Shown piece after piece: positions 1 to 7,082 of a stretch of DNA of 7,330 bases. The translations under genes were made by a program, and so were the position numbers. The DNA lies in NCBI GenBank assembly GCA_018820005.1, contig JAHJOS010000221.1:1-7330 (forward strand), given 5' to 3'. How positions within the stretch are numbered: position 1 is the first letter of the stretch; each line of letters opens with the position of its first letter. The notes under the pieces were generated by a model. The model searched no databases, was not told where the DNA came from, and was given only the letters and a program-made list of their open reading frames with translations. The DNA is from Alphaproteobacteria bacterium (GTDB lineage: Bacteria; Pseudomonadota; Alphaproteobacteria; Rhizobiales; Devosiaceae).

Positions 1-1
1 C

Positions 2-514
2 AATGGCGAGCTCTTCAGCCCCTATGATTTCTGGCAGTACTTCCGCAACACCGAAGACGCCGATGTCGAAAAATGGCTCAAGATCTTCACCCGCCTGCCG
101 TTGAGCGAAATCGCCAAGCTGACTGCGCTGGGCGGCACCGAGATCAACGAGGCCAAAAAGGTCCTGGCCACCGAGGTCACCGCCATCGTGCACGGCCGAG
201 CGGCCGCCACCGAAGCAGCCCACACCGCCCAGGCCACCTTTGAATCCGGCGCTATCGATCTGTCCTTGCCCACCGCCACGATCAGTCATGCCGAACTGGC
301 CAATGGCGTTGGCATCCTCGCCGCCCTGGTCACCGCTGGCCTCGCCGCCTCCAACGGCGAAGCCCGCCGCCACATCCAGTCCGGCGCCGTGCGCGTCAAT
401 GATGCGGTGATCGAAGACGACAAGCTGGCCATTGGCGACAATGCGCTACTATCCGAAGGCGTCATCAAGCTCTCGGTTGGCAAGAAGCGCCACGCGCTGC
501 TCAAGCCGGTCTGA
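2..514 (+). CDS. tyrS: Tyrosyl-tRNA synthetase, C-terminal part (5' end outside the window)
   Basis: The enzyme charges tRNA-Tyr with tyrosine in the cytoplasm. The frame is open from base 2 to the TGA at 512-514 and gives 170 residues. The first visible residues contain SPYDFWQYFRN, a hallmark of bacterial TyrRS just after the catalytic Rossmann fold, at the start of the helical anticodon-binding domain. The last ~70 residues (from about GILAALVTAGLAASNGEARR) form an S4-type RNA-binding domain with the usual pattern of a helix, GEARRHIQSGAVRVND and a short beta strand. The HIGH and KMSKS signatures lie upstream of the window. A TTG at 101 could be mistaken for a start, but the family-specific sequence before it shows the frame is continuous. 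The gene ends in a strong terminator and converges with the YhdP-like gene. Identification is by remembered family sequence, not by a search. Confidence 0.95.
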   Translation, partial: NGELFSPYDFWQYFRNTEDADVEKWLKIFTRLPLSEIAKLTALGGTEINEAKKVLATEVTAIVHGRAAATEAAHTAQATFESGAIDLSLPTATISHAELANGVGILAALVTAGLAASNGEARRHIQSGAVRVNDAVIEDDKLAIGDNALLSEGVIKLSVGKKRHALLKPV

Positions 515-537
515 TATCAGCACGATCAATCGGAACG

Positions 538-564
538 GGCGCCGGGCAACCGGCGCCTTTTTTT
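538..564 (+). terminator. Rho-independent terminator of tyrS
   Basis: An uninterrupted 8-bp G+C stem (GGCGCCGG at 538-545 paired with CCGGCGCC at 550-557) closes a GCAA tetraloop of the stable GNRA class and is followed at once by seven T (558-564). It starts 23 nt after the tyrS stop. On the minus strand the hairpin is not followed by a T-run, so it should act only on rightward transcripts. The last two T of the tract are the first two bases, as read on the plus strand, of the TTA (563-565) that is the TAA stop of the convergent gene. Confidence 0.93.
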
Positions 565-3500
565 ATGGCGCCGGCGGTCGCGCCTTCGCCCGGAACTCGA
601 ACAGCTCGCGGAACACGCCCGGCACCAGCACCGATAGCGGATTGATGCGGAACTGCGGGTTCTCCAGCGGCCCATTGACCGCAAACGTCACGCCCAGCAG
701 TCCCTCGCCATCACGCCCCCCCAGGATGGGCCCCAGCAGTGGGATCTTCTGGAAAATGCTGTTGATGCCAAACAGCGGCACATAGGTGCCCGTCAGGTCA
801 TATTGGCGCTGGGCCGTGTAGATGAAGCCGCGCAGCGTACCGCCCACCGTCGGTCCGGTCAGGATGGCGTTGCTGATCTCCACCCGATCCGGCCGCCGCA
901 GGAAATCAACCTGCGCGGCATCGAAATCGAGCCGATTCTGCTGGGCGACGCTGGCCAATGAATCCGAGCGATTGCCCAGCACCTCGATGACATTGGCTTC
1001 ATCCACGATGGCGAAATTGCTCAGCAGCAATTGCCCAGCCTCAAGGTCCTGCGTCCCGTCCGTCGTCAGCACCAGGCTGCCCGAGCCGCCCACCAGCCGC
1101 GAATACACCCCCAGAAAGCGCAGGATCGTGCCGCCGTCATTGAAGGCCACCGACAGAGTGCGGCCATTGCTGGCCGGGTTGGTCGTGATCGACAGGCTGT
1201 TGCCGTCGCTGAATGTCGCGCTCAGATTGGCCCGGCGCATGTCGCTGCCCGCCAACAGCATGTCGAGCCCCAGGTTGAACGCGGTCGTCGCATAAAACCC
1301 TGTGGCGCGCTGCAATTGCACGTCCAGCGACAGGGTCTGCTTCAATTGCTGTGGCTCAACGCCGCCTGCGCCTTCCTCAATACTGAAAAACCGCTTCAGC
1401 ACGGGTCGCAGATCAAGCTGGCTACCGCGAACCCGCACCGCATACCCGCCCTTGATCGGCGCCACGGCAACCTCTGCACTATCGCCCTGGCTCAGCGCGA
1501 ACTGATTGAAATCGGCCGCCACCAACCCGTCCTTGGCATGGAAATCGAGCGAACCTTTCAGTTGCACATCACCGAACGCCAGCACGATATCGTTGAGGTT
1601 GGTCAAGTCGCCGGTCTGGCGGATTGTGGCGCTTACGCTGCCGGCCGTCCCTACCGCCTTGCTGATCCCGATATCCTTCAGGTTCAGCGACGCATCCCTA
1701 AGATCTACGCCAATCTGCAGGCTGCCGTCGCGCTGCGGCTGGGCGACAAAGCGTAGGCTGCCCCCCATAAAGGCCGAGGCGTCAAAGCCCATCTTGGCCA
1801 GCCCCGCCACATCCATGGTCGAGGCCAAACGGAACACCGGGTCCGTGCTGGGCGTGCCGCTGATTTCGAGCTGTGCGGCAATGCCATCGATATCGGCGGT
1901 GCCGCCCAGCTGATAGCCATCCTGGGACGCGCTGAACGCCAACTGCCCATCGCTGATCATCCGCTTCTCGATGGGGACCTTGCTGGCAAAATCGCTGGCA
2001 TTGCCGTTGAACACATAGTCGAACCGCATTGCGGTGCCGCTCGCCTCATCGGGCAGATGCACAGTCGCCACCAGCCCGGCACTGACCGTGCCGCTGAGCG
2101 CCTTGAGATCAACCGGCAGGTCGGCAGTGGCCAGCAGACCCGGTTGCTGCTCATCGATCAGCGCCAGAATGGCGGGAATACCCCCCGTGACATCGCCCGA
2201 TACCTCCACGATGGCGTCGCTCGGCACCGTGCTGTCGATGATAACGGCCGGGTTGGTGACCTTGATGTCGCCCACCGCCGTCCCCAGCGTGCCGCCACCG
2301 GCCGAAATGGTCACCTTGCTGTCGCTGATCTGCACCCGCATCTCGCCGTCCATGGCGATGGGCGCCATCTCTGGAGTGGGTCTGATCGCCACCCCCGTCC
2401 CCACCAGGTCCACGGCTATGCCGCCGGGCGGAATGGGCTTGGTTTCCCCGGCCTTGGCCAGCGATCCCACGGGGAATTTGAACGCCATCCGCGCCGATTT
2501 CACCGTACCCTGGGTGACATTGGCCACCACGAAATCCCGGCTCTCGGTGCCCATCATATAGGGCCACAGCCGCTTGATATCGTCGGCACTGACGCCTTGT
2601 CCGGCCAGCTCGACATCCACACCCAGCCCCGCCTGCAGCATGTCCAGCCGTCCCTTGGCCTCGATCACCGCGTCCCCCTTGCGGGCCACCAGCGCGTCGA
2701 TACCCAGTGCCCCGTAAAGCGGCGCCGACCAGCCCGTGAAATCGAGCGAATCCAGCGGCACTTCAGGCGCGACCATGTCGTTGGGCTGCACCGCCACATC
2801 GCGCGCCTTGAGCGATATTCCCACCGTGGGGCCAAAATCGGGGTCCAGCCCCATGGCGAACACGCCCGACAGCCTTGCCGAGCTGGCCCCGATCTGCAGC
2901 GTTGATTCCTCGAGCGTGAACTGGCCTGCCTTGGGCGCCCAGTTGATATCCATGATCGAGCTGGCGATGGGGAAATAGGCGTCCTCAAGCCGCAGGTCGA
3001 GCCCGGTCAGATCGACCTTGAACCGCCCATCGACCAAGCTGCCACTCGAACGGGCGAAATTGACGTCGATGGACAGCGCCCCTGCGCCGCGCAGCGCCGC
3101 CATGCTGCTTGGATCGTCGATGAACGGCAGGAAGGCCGCAAAGTCGATATTGGTGACATCGGCTTCCAGCCGCACGGCCCCCGACTTGTCCACCGTGCGC
3201 GATATCCCGCCGGCCATGGCGCGCCCCCCCAGCGTTGCCGAAAAGCTGCCATGGGTATCGCGCAGATTGGCGCTCGGGCCGATATCGAGATCAATATTTT
3301 CGAACCGCCTGAACAGCCCATAGACACTGTCGGACATACCGATCACGCCGTCGCGCACCCTCAGGCGCGAAAACCGTCCCTGGGCGGTCTGTTCCACCAG
3401 ATTGGCGATGCCCTGTTCGGTCGCCTCAAGATTGTAGATCAGCCAGTCATTGTCCGATCGCATCGGCGCACTCTGGTCGATCTTGCTCAGATCGATGCCG

Positions 3501-4048
3501 CCCGATCCGATGTCAACAGCCGGAAAGGCATCTGCGCCCTCCTGTACCCGCACCGTTGGTGTGCCCCCAGCGGGGTCCTCGACCAGCTCGAAGCTGGTCA
3601 GGCGCGGGCCGAACAGATCCTGCACCATCTGGATATGCGGTCTGACCACGGTAACGGTCGCGCCGGGCTGTCCGAAAATCGCCCGGGCCGGTGAAAAGCC
3701 GATCTCCAGCGCGGCCATCGAGACCCGGGCGCCGCTCTTGCTGTCGGTGTACAACACCGGTGCGAACTGGATAACCGGCCAGACGCCGTCCTCGAGGGCC
3801 AGCGACATCTCGCCCAGTGTCAGCGTACTGCTCGGTGGCAGTGCCGAGCGCACCATTGATTCAGCCGCCTCGCTGCCGAACGGCAGCCGTACGGGGGTGA
3901 ACAACAGCACCACGAAAAGAACCACCAGCAACACCGCAGGAATGCCCAGGATCCACACGGCCATTTTGGCAGCATGACGCGCGCGCGGGCGTTGAACCGG
4001 CGATGGCGGCGGTACTGGGGTGTCTGCTGGTAAGATCGACGCGCTCAC
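563..4048 (-). CDS. YhdP/AsmA-family inner-membrane-anchored protein (DUF3971 / AsmA-like C-terminal domain)
   Basis: Proteins of this family (YhdP, TamB, YdbH, AsmA) are anchored in the inner membrane and span the periplasm with a long beta-rich groove. YhdP, TamB and YdbH of E. coli are implicated in moving phospholipids to the outer membrane. With the start chosen here it has 1161 residues: a short Pro/Arg-rich cytoplasmic tail, one membrane helix at about 30-51 (AVWILGIPAVLLVVLFVVLL), then about 1100 residues of alternating short beta repeats. The last ~150 residues carry the AsmA-like C-terminal signature: a DLTGTYVPLFGINSIFQKIP segment, LLGPILGG, GEGLLGVTF, GPLENPQFRINPLS and PGVFRELFEF. 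No cysteine is present, as suits a periplasmic protein. The open frame extends to a TTG at 4093, but that has no ribosome binding site. The GTG at 4048 has GGAAG at 4052-4056 just before it, so I prefer it. An ATG at 3964 directly before the membrane helix is also possible. Family assignment is confident; substrate and partners are inferred from relatives. Confidence 0.88.
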   Translation of the reverse strand: MSASILPADTPVPPPSPVQRPRARHAAKMAVWILGIPAVLLVVLFVVLLFTPVRLPFGSEAAESMVRSALPPSSTLTLGEMSLALEDGVWPVIQFAPVLYTDSKSGARVSMAALEIGFSPARAIFGQPGATVTVVRPHIQMVQDLFGPRLTSFELVEDPAGGTPTVRVQEGADAFPAVDIGSGGIDLSKIDQSAPMRSDNDWLIYNLEATEQGIANLVEQTAQGRFSRLRVRDGVIGMSDSVYGLFRRFENIDLDIGPSANLRDTHGSFSATLGGRAMAGGISRTVDKSGAVRLEADVTNIDFAAFLPFIDDPSSMAALRGAGALSIDVNFARSSGSLVDGRFKVDLTGLDLRLEDAYFPIASSIMDINWAPKAGQFTLEESTLQIGASSARLSGVFAMGLDPDFGPTVGISLKARDVAVQPNDMVAPEVPLDSLDFTGWSAPLYGALGIDALVARKGDAVIEAKGRLDMLQAGLGVDVELAGQGVSADDIKRLWPYMMGTESRDFVVANVTQGTVKSARMAFKFPVGSLAKAGETKPIPPGGIAVDLVGTGVAIRPTPEMAPIAMDGEMRVQISDSKVTISAGGGTLGTAVGDIKVTNPAVIIDSTVPSDAIVEVSGDVTGGIPAILALIDEQQPGLLATADLPVDLKALSGTVSAGLVATVHLPDEASGTAMRFDYVFNGNASDFASKVPIEKRMISDGQLAFSASQDGYQLGGTADIDGIAAQLEISGTPSTDPVFRLASTMDVAGLAKMGFDASAFMGGSLRFVAQPQRDGSLQIGVDLRDASLNLKDIGISKAVGTAGSVSATIRQTGDLTNLNDIVLAFGDVQLKGSLDFHAKDGLVAADFNQFALSQGDSAEVAVAPIKGGYAVRVRGSQLDLRPVLKRFFSIEEGAGGVEPQQLKQTLSLDVQLQRATGFYATTAFNLGLDMLLAGSDMRRANLSATFSDGNSLSITTNPASNGRTLSVAFNDGGTILRFLGVYSRLVGGSGSLVLTTDGTQDLEAGQLLLSNFAIVDEANVIEVLGNRSDSLASVAQQNRLDFDAAQVDFLRRPDRVEISNAILTGPTVGGTLRGFIYTAQRQYDLTGTYVPLFGINSIFQKIPLLGPILGGRDGEGLLGVTFAVNGPLENPQFRINPLSVLVPGVFRELFEFRAKARPPAP

Positions 4049-4051
4049 TTG

Positions 4052-4056
4052 CTTCC
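4052..4056 (-). promoter_or_regulatory. Ribosome binding site deciding the start of the YhdP-like gene
   Basis: On the minus strand GGAAG lies three bases before the GTG at 4048. The spacing is short, but the two upstream candidates (TTG at 4093, GTG at 4087) have no purine-rich element at a workable distance. It is the best support for a 1161-residue product; the evidence is modest. Confidence 0.4.
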
Positions 4057-4073
4057 GAAACGGGGCTCTGCCG

Positions 4074-4100
4074 ATAGTATTCGGCACCCTCAAGAATCAA
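4074..4100 (-). promoter_or_regulatory. Candidate sigma-70-type promoter for the YhdP-like gene
   Basis: On the minus strand TTGATT (4100-4095, four of six matches to the -35 consensus) and TACTAT (4079-4074, four of six to the -10 consensus) are 15 nt apart, which is shorter than ideal. Transcription would begin near 4067 and leave a leader of about 20 nt before the GTG at 4048, consistent with that start. It overlaps the TTG/GTG start alternatives further upstream. Seen by eye only; weak. Confidence 0.22.
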
Positions 4101-4181
4101 CCGCAGTGTGCGATCTCATGCCCGATGATACCGGCCACAATGGGGCGCCAACACCCACATTGTCGTTGCCCGACACCTGAT

Positions 4182-4186
4182 GGAAG
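4182..4186 (+). promoter_or_regulatory. Ribosome binding site of the peroxiredoxin gene
   Basis: GGAAG followed by a 7-nt spacer before the ATG at 4194. This decides the start: the frame is open back to a GTG at 4020, but those extra 58 codons run into the divergent gene's start region and encode nothing resembling a peroxiredoxin. Confidence 0.7.
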
Positions 4187-4193
4187 CCACACC

Positions 4194-4682
4194 ATGACAG
4201 AACTTTATGAAGGCGATCTTGCCCCCGACTTCACCCTGCCACTGGACGACGGCACCATTTTCACGCTCTCGGCGCAGCGCGGCCATCCGGTGGTGCTCTA
4301 TTTCTATCCCGAAGATGATTCAGGCGGCTGCACCGATGAGAACCGCGAATTCTCCGAGCGGGCCCCAGCTTTCCATGCGCTTGGCGCGCGCCTCGTCGGC
4401 ATCTCGCCCGATACGTTGCAGACCCACGTCAAATTCCGCCGCAAGTACAGTCTGGTCTCGCCACTGGCCGCGGACCCCGACCACCTTGCCATCGGCGCCT
4501 TTGGTCTGTGGCGCCTGAAAAAACTCTATGGTCGCGAGTTCATGGGGCTGATCCGCACCTCCGTGATCGTCGGTGCCGATGGCCGCATTGCCCGCATCAT
4601 CCGGGCCACCCGTATCCTTGGCCACGCTCAGAAAATGCTCGAAGCGCTGGAGCTTCATCTTGGCAAAACACCGCCAAAATAG
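4194..4682 (+). CDS. bcp: Bcp/PrxQ-type peroxiredoxin with a single cysteine
   Basis: A thiol peroxidase reducing hydrogen peroxide and organic hydroperoxides, presumably cytoplasmic as there is no signal peptide. The 162 residues span a normal thioredoxin-fold AhpC/TSA domain: APDFTLP at 10-16, the strand VVLYFYP at 33-39, and the active-site motif Pro39-x3-Ser43-x2-Cys46, with Arg121 in the position of the conserved active-site arginine. It is typical of the Bcp subfamily in length and in the PEDDSGGCT segment. The oddity is that Cys46 is the only cysteine. The resolving cysteine that many Bcp proteins have five residues later is Arg51 here, so the enzyme should work by a 1-Cys mechanism using an external thiol. 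It is divergent from the YhdP-like gene and 66 nt upstream of the M23 peptidase gene on the same strand. The symbol reflects family, not proven orthology. Confidence 0.88.
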   Translation: MTELYEGDLAPDFTLPLDDGTIFTLSAQRGHPVVLYFYPEDDSGGCTDENREFSERAPAFHALGARLVGISPDTLQTHVKFRRKYSLVSPLAADPDHLAIGAFGLWRLKKLYGREFMGLIRTSVIVGADGRIARIIRATRILGHAQKMLEALELHLGKTPPK

Positions 4683-4688
4683 GCTTTG

Positions 4689-4696
4689 TTAACCAT
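4689..4696 (+). promoter_or_regulatory. TTAACCAT element, candidate CtrA half-site
   Basis: TTAACCAT lies 6 bases after the peroxiredoxin stop and 52 bases before the preferred start of the M23 gene. From what I recall of alphaproteobacteria, CtrA binds TTAA-N7-TTAA and also the half-site TTAACCAT. No second TTAA follows at N7 (the bases there are CGTC), so only a half-site is present. Its position would suit a promoter for the M23 gene in the short gap. One eight-base match is weak evidence by itself. Confidence 0.35.
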
Positions 4697-4736
4697 GCCG
4701 CGTCATACTCTGCTTACGGTGTTCTTCGACACGAGT

Positions 4737-4740
4737 GGAG
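4737..4740 (+). promoter_or_regulatory. Ribosome binding site deciding the start of the M23 peptidase gene
   Basis: GGAG (within GGAGTGAG) lies 8 nt before the GTG at 4749. The alternatives in the same frame are a TTG at 4686 and an ATG at 4695, neither with a recognisable ribosome binding site. The GTG start also removes the only cysteine and leaves a basic N-terminus (VRKHARFGQ) before the membrane helix. Confidence 0.6.
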
Positions 4741-4748
4741 TGAGTTGC

Positions 4749-5918
4749 GTGCGCAAACATGCCCGTTTTGGCCAGAGCGAAAAAGCGGCATCCCACCCCG
4801 CAAAGGCTCGGCGTCAGGGCATTCACCCGGCCCTGTTCTACTCCATGTTCACCCTGTTGCTGGCCGGCAATGGCCTGCTGGGGACTGCTTTCCTGCTCAG
4901 CCCCGACATCTCGCGCCTGCTCAACCGCCAGTCCGAACAGGTCGTGGAAGCCTATGAGGATCGCATCGCCCAGTTGCGGGTCGAGGTGGATCGCCTTCAT
5001 TCGCGCAGCTATGCACAGGCCGGCGACATGAACCTGCAGCTGCAGGAACTGGCCCAGCAGCAGCAGGTGCTCGTCGAACAGCATCAGCTGGTGCGCGTAT
5101 TGGTCGATAAGGCCGGCGAACTGGGTATTGAGGCGGCAACGCTCACCCAGCCCGGCGACACCGTGCTGGAGCCCGGCGACACCGCGCTGGCACCAATGCC
5201 GACAGCGAGCGGCAATCCCGATATCGATGCCACCGCTGCCGCCGTCACCCAGATGATGGACGAAACCCAGTTTGCGATGAGCTCGATCGCCGAAACCGCG
5301 ATTGATCGCACCGACAGCATTGTCTCCGAATTGTCCGGCCTGGGTATCCGCCTGCAACTGCCCGCCGCCGAAGACGGCGTGGGCGGCCCGCTGCTCCCCG
5401 CCCAGGACGGCGCCGATGCCAGCCCCATGGTGGACGACGCCAATGCTGTGATGACGGCCCTTGTCCGCTACAAGGCCGCACGCGACGGCATCGATGGCGC
5501 CCCGGTCCACATGCCGATCACCGGCAATTTCCACCGCAGCTCCGGCTTCGGCAATCGCACGGATCCCTTCTCGGGCGGCCGCGCGTTCCATTCCGGTCTC
5601 GACTTCGCAGCGCCCGCCGGCTCCACCGTGCTCAGCGCCGGCAAGGGCATCGTCAGTTTCGTGGGCGAGCGGTCCGGCTATGGCAAGACCGTCGAGGTGA
5701 CCCATCCCAACGGCCTCGTCACCCGCTATGGCCATTTGTCGGCCTATATCGCGGTCGAGGGGCAGTCCGTAAACACCGGCACGCCAATCGCCAAGGTCGG
5801 ATCAACGGGTCGCTCGACCGGCCCGCACCTGCATTTTGAAGTGCGCAAGAATGATGTGGCCATCAACCCGCAAACCTTCCTGAACAGCGGTAAGCGCCTG
5901 CTGGCCATGCTGGACTAG
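4749..5918 (+). CDS. Membrane-anchored M23 (LytM-type) peptidoglycan endopeptidase with coiled coil
   Basis: Probably a zinc-dependent endopeptidase cutting peptide cross-links of peptidoglycan in the periplasm, of the type used in growth and cell separation. From the GTG at 4749 it has 389 residues: a basic cytoplasmic tail, a membrane helix at about 28-50, an Arg/Glu/Gln-rich coiled coil at about 61-124, a linker with a doubled PGDT unit near 135-146, a further low-complexity Ala/Asp region, and a C-terminal M23 domain from about 250 (HRSSGFGNRTDPFSGG). The zinc ligands His281 and Asp285 (FHSGLDFAAP) and His362 (HLHFE) are present, as are the catalytic His329 (YGHLS) and His360, so it looks active, unlike degenerate LytM regulators such as EnvC and NlpD. 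The frame extends back to 4686 (410 residues) if a TTG start is used. The gene runs convergently into prfB with only 19 bp between stops. Exact substrate and cellular role are unknown. Confidence 0.9.
   Translation: MRKHARFGQSEKAASHPAKARRQGIHPALFYSMFTLLLAGNGLLGTAFLLSPDISRLLNRQSEQVVEAYEDRIAQLRVEVDRLHSRSYAQAGDMNLQLQELAQQQQVLVEQHQLVRVLVDKAGELGIEAATLTQPGDTVLEPGDTALAPMPTASGNPDIDATAAAVTQMMDETQFAMSSIAETAIDRTDSIVSELSGLGIRLQLPAAEDGVGGPLLPAQDGADASPMVDDANAVMTALVRYKAARDGIDGAPVHMPITGNFHRSSGFGNRTDPFSGGRAFHSGLDFAAPAGSTVLSAGKGIVSFVGERSGYGKTVEVTHPNGLVTRYGHLSAYIAVEGQSVNTGTPIAKVGSTGRSTGPHLHFEVRKNDVAINPQTFLNSGKRLLAMLD
5151..5192 (+). repeat. Two in-frame 21-base direct repeats in the M23 gene linker
   Basis: Units 5151-5171 and 5172-5192 share 18 of the first 19 bases (CCCGGCGACACCG, then T or C, then GCTGG) and encode PGDTVLE and PGDTALA. 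They lie in the linker between coiled coil and catalytic domain, where length changes should be tolerated. Confidence 0.8.
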
Positions 5919-5937
5919 CAGACGCCGCTCACGTCCT

Positions 5938-7063
5938 TCAGTCCTCGGCTGTCACGTCAGTCGCCACGCCCACGCGCTGCGCCAACGCGGCCTGCATGAA
6001 CGCATCCAAATCGCCATCGAGCACAGCAGCCGGCTGGCTGCTTTCCACGCTGGTGCGCAGATCTTTGACCATCTGGTAGGGTTGCAGCACGTAGGAGCGG
6101 ATCTGGTGGCCCCAGCCGATATCGGTCTTGCTGGCCGCCTGGGCATTGGCCGCTTCTTCCCGCTTCTGCAGCTCGGCCTCATAGAGGCGCGATTTCAGCA
6201 TCGCCATGGCCGTGGCCCGGTTCTTGTGCTGGCTGCGTTCCTGCTGGCAGGCCACGATGATGCCCGAAGGCACGTGCGTAATGCGGATCGCCGAGTCGGT
6301 CGTGTTCACGTGCTGACCGCCCGCGCCCGAGGCGCGATAGGTATCGACCTTGAGATCGGCTTCGCGGATCTCGATGTCGATGGAATCATCGACCACCGGA
6401 TAGACCCAGCAGCTCGAAAAGCTGGTGTGCCGCCGCGCAGCCGAATCATAGGGGCTGATACGGACCAGACGGTGCACACCGCTTTCGGTCTTGAGCCAGC
6501 CATAGGCATTGTGGCCCGAAACCTTGATCGTGGCCGACTTGATGCCGGCTTCTTCGCCGTCGTGCATTTCGAGCACTTCGACCTTCATCTTCCGCCGTTC
6601 CGCCCAGCGCGTGTACATGCGCAGCAGCATATTGGCCCAGTCCTGGCTTTCGGTGCCGCCGGCGCCAGAGTGGATTTCCACATAGCAGTCATTGCCGTCG
6701 ACTTCGCCCGACAGCAGCGTCTCAATCTGACGCGAGCGCGCCACAGTAGATAGCTCGAACAGTGCCGCCTCGGCATCCCTGACGATATCGGCATCGCCCT
6801 CGGCATCGCCCAGTTCGATCAGCTCGACATTGTCGGCAATGCCCGCTTCAAGCTCGCGCACCGATTTGACGGCAACATCAAGTTCGTCACGCTCACGCAT
6901 GGTGACGCGGGCCTTTTCGGGGTCATTCCAGAAATCAGGAGATTCGGTCTGCGCCGTCAGCGCATCGAGACGTAGTTCAGCAGTATCCCAGTCAAAGATG
7001 CCTCCTCAGCAGGGTCAGAACCCGCTCGATTTCGGCGACGGTCTTTTCGATTTCCGCACGCAT
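5938..7063 (-). CDS. prfB: Peptide chain release factor 2 (expressed through a +1 programmed frameshift)
   Basis: RF2 reads UGA and UAA stops in the ribosomal A site and triggers peptide release. The gene has two overlapping frames. The ATG at 7063 opens 23 codons ending in an in-frame TGA at 6994-6992; skipping one base there joins the +1 frame, which runs to the TGA at 5938, for a product of about 374 residues (E. coli RF2: 365). The peptide-release GGQ falls at about 248-250 (SGAGGQHVN), close to 250-252 in E. coli. The residue four before GGQ is Ala, the usual bacterial residue, not the Thr of E. coli K-12. The stop-recognition tripeptide is SPY at about 203-205, in place of SPF. GAAGGAA at 7077-7071 is the ribosome binding site, 8 nt from the ATG. 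Calling only the open frame from 6900 would lose 54 residues. Probably cotranscribed with the deformylase-like gene 57 bp upstream. Expected regulation: low RF2 slows UGA decoding and favours the frameshift. Confidence 0.95.
6991..7006 (-). promoter_or_regulatory. prfB +1 programmed ribosomal frameshift signal
   Basis: Read on the minus strand the site is AGGAGG (7006-7001), CAT (7000-6998), CTT (6997-6995), TGA (6994-6992), C (6991). This matches every element of the known RF2 autoregulatory signal: a Shine-Dalgarno-like hexamer three bases before the slippery CTT, then TGA in its poorly terminating TGAC context. The shift drops T6994 so that GAC is read next, in frame with the main RF2 body. 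The internal hexamer is the full consensus AGGAGG, where E. coli has AGGGGG. The UGA is codon 24 (codon 26 in E. coli). Confidence 0.95.
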
Positions 7064-7070
7064 TGCATTA

Positions 7071-7077
7071 TTCCTTC
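7071..7077 (-). promoter_or_regulatory. Ribosome binding site of prfB
   Basis: GAAGGAA on the minus strand, with an 8-nt spacer from its GGA core to the ATG at 7063. An earlier ATG at 7068 is in another frame and soon meets a stop, so 7063 is the start that leads into the frameshift site. Confidence 0.75.
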
Positions 7078-7082
7078 AATTT

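Noticed and set aside
2057..2905. Plus-strand open frame of 282 codons inside the YhdP-like gene (also 1031-1756)
   Set aside because: His/Arg-rich shadow translations with no family resemblance, wholly inside a well supported minus-strand gene with a recognisable C-terminal signature.
4686..4748. TTG (4686) or ATG (4695) start for the M23 gene
   Set aside because: No ribosome binding site before either, whereas GGAG is well placed before the GTG at 4749. The 21 extra residues do not resemble the basic N-terminus expected before a membrane anchor. Not fully excluded.
4689..5735. Long minus-strand open frame of 348 codons opposite the M23 gene
   Set aside because: Gly/Ala/His-rich composition typical of an antisense shadow in GC-rich DNA; the plus strand encodes a clear M23 domain with all catalytic residues.
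5919..5937. Possible terminator between the convergent M23 and prfB genes
   Set aside because: Only a 4-bp GACG/CGTC pairing near 5920-5935 and no T-run; too weak to call.
6082..6753. Plus-strand open frame of 223 codons opposite prfB
   Set aside because: It is a shadow of the highly conserved RF2 coding sequence and has no family resemblance of its own.
5938..6900. prfB as a 320-residue gene starting at the ATG at 6900
   Set aside because: RF2-like sequence continues upstream in frame to 6993, where the exact frameshift signal and a leader with a good ribosome binding site are found.
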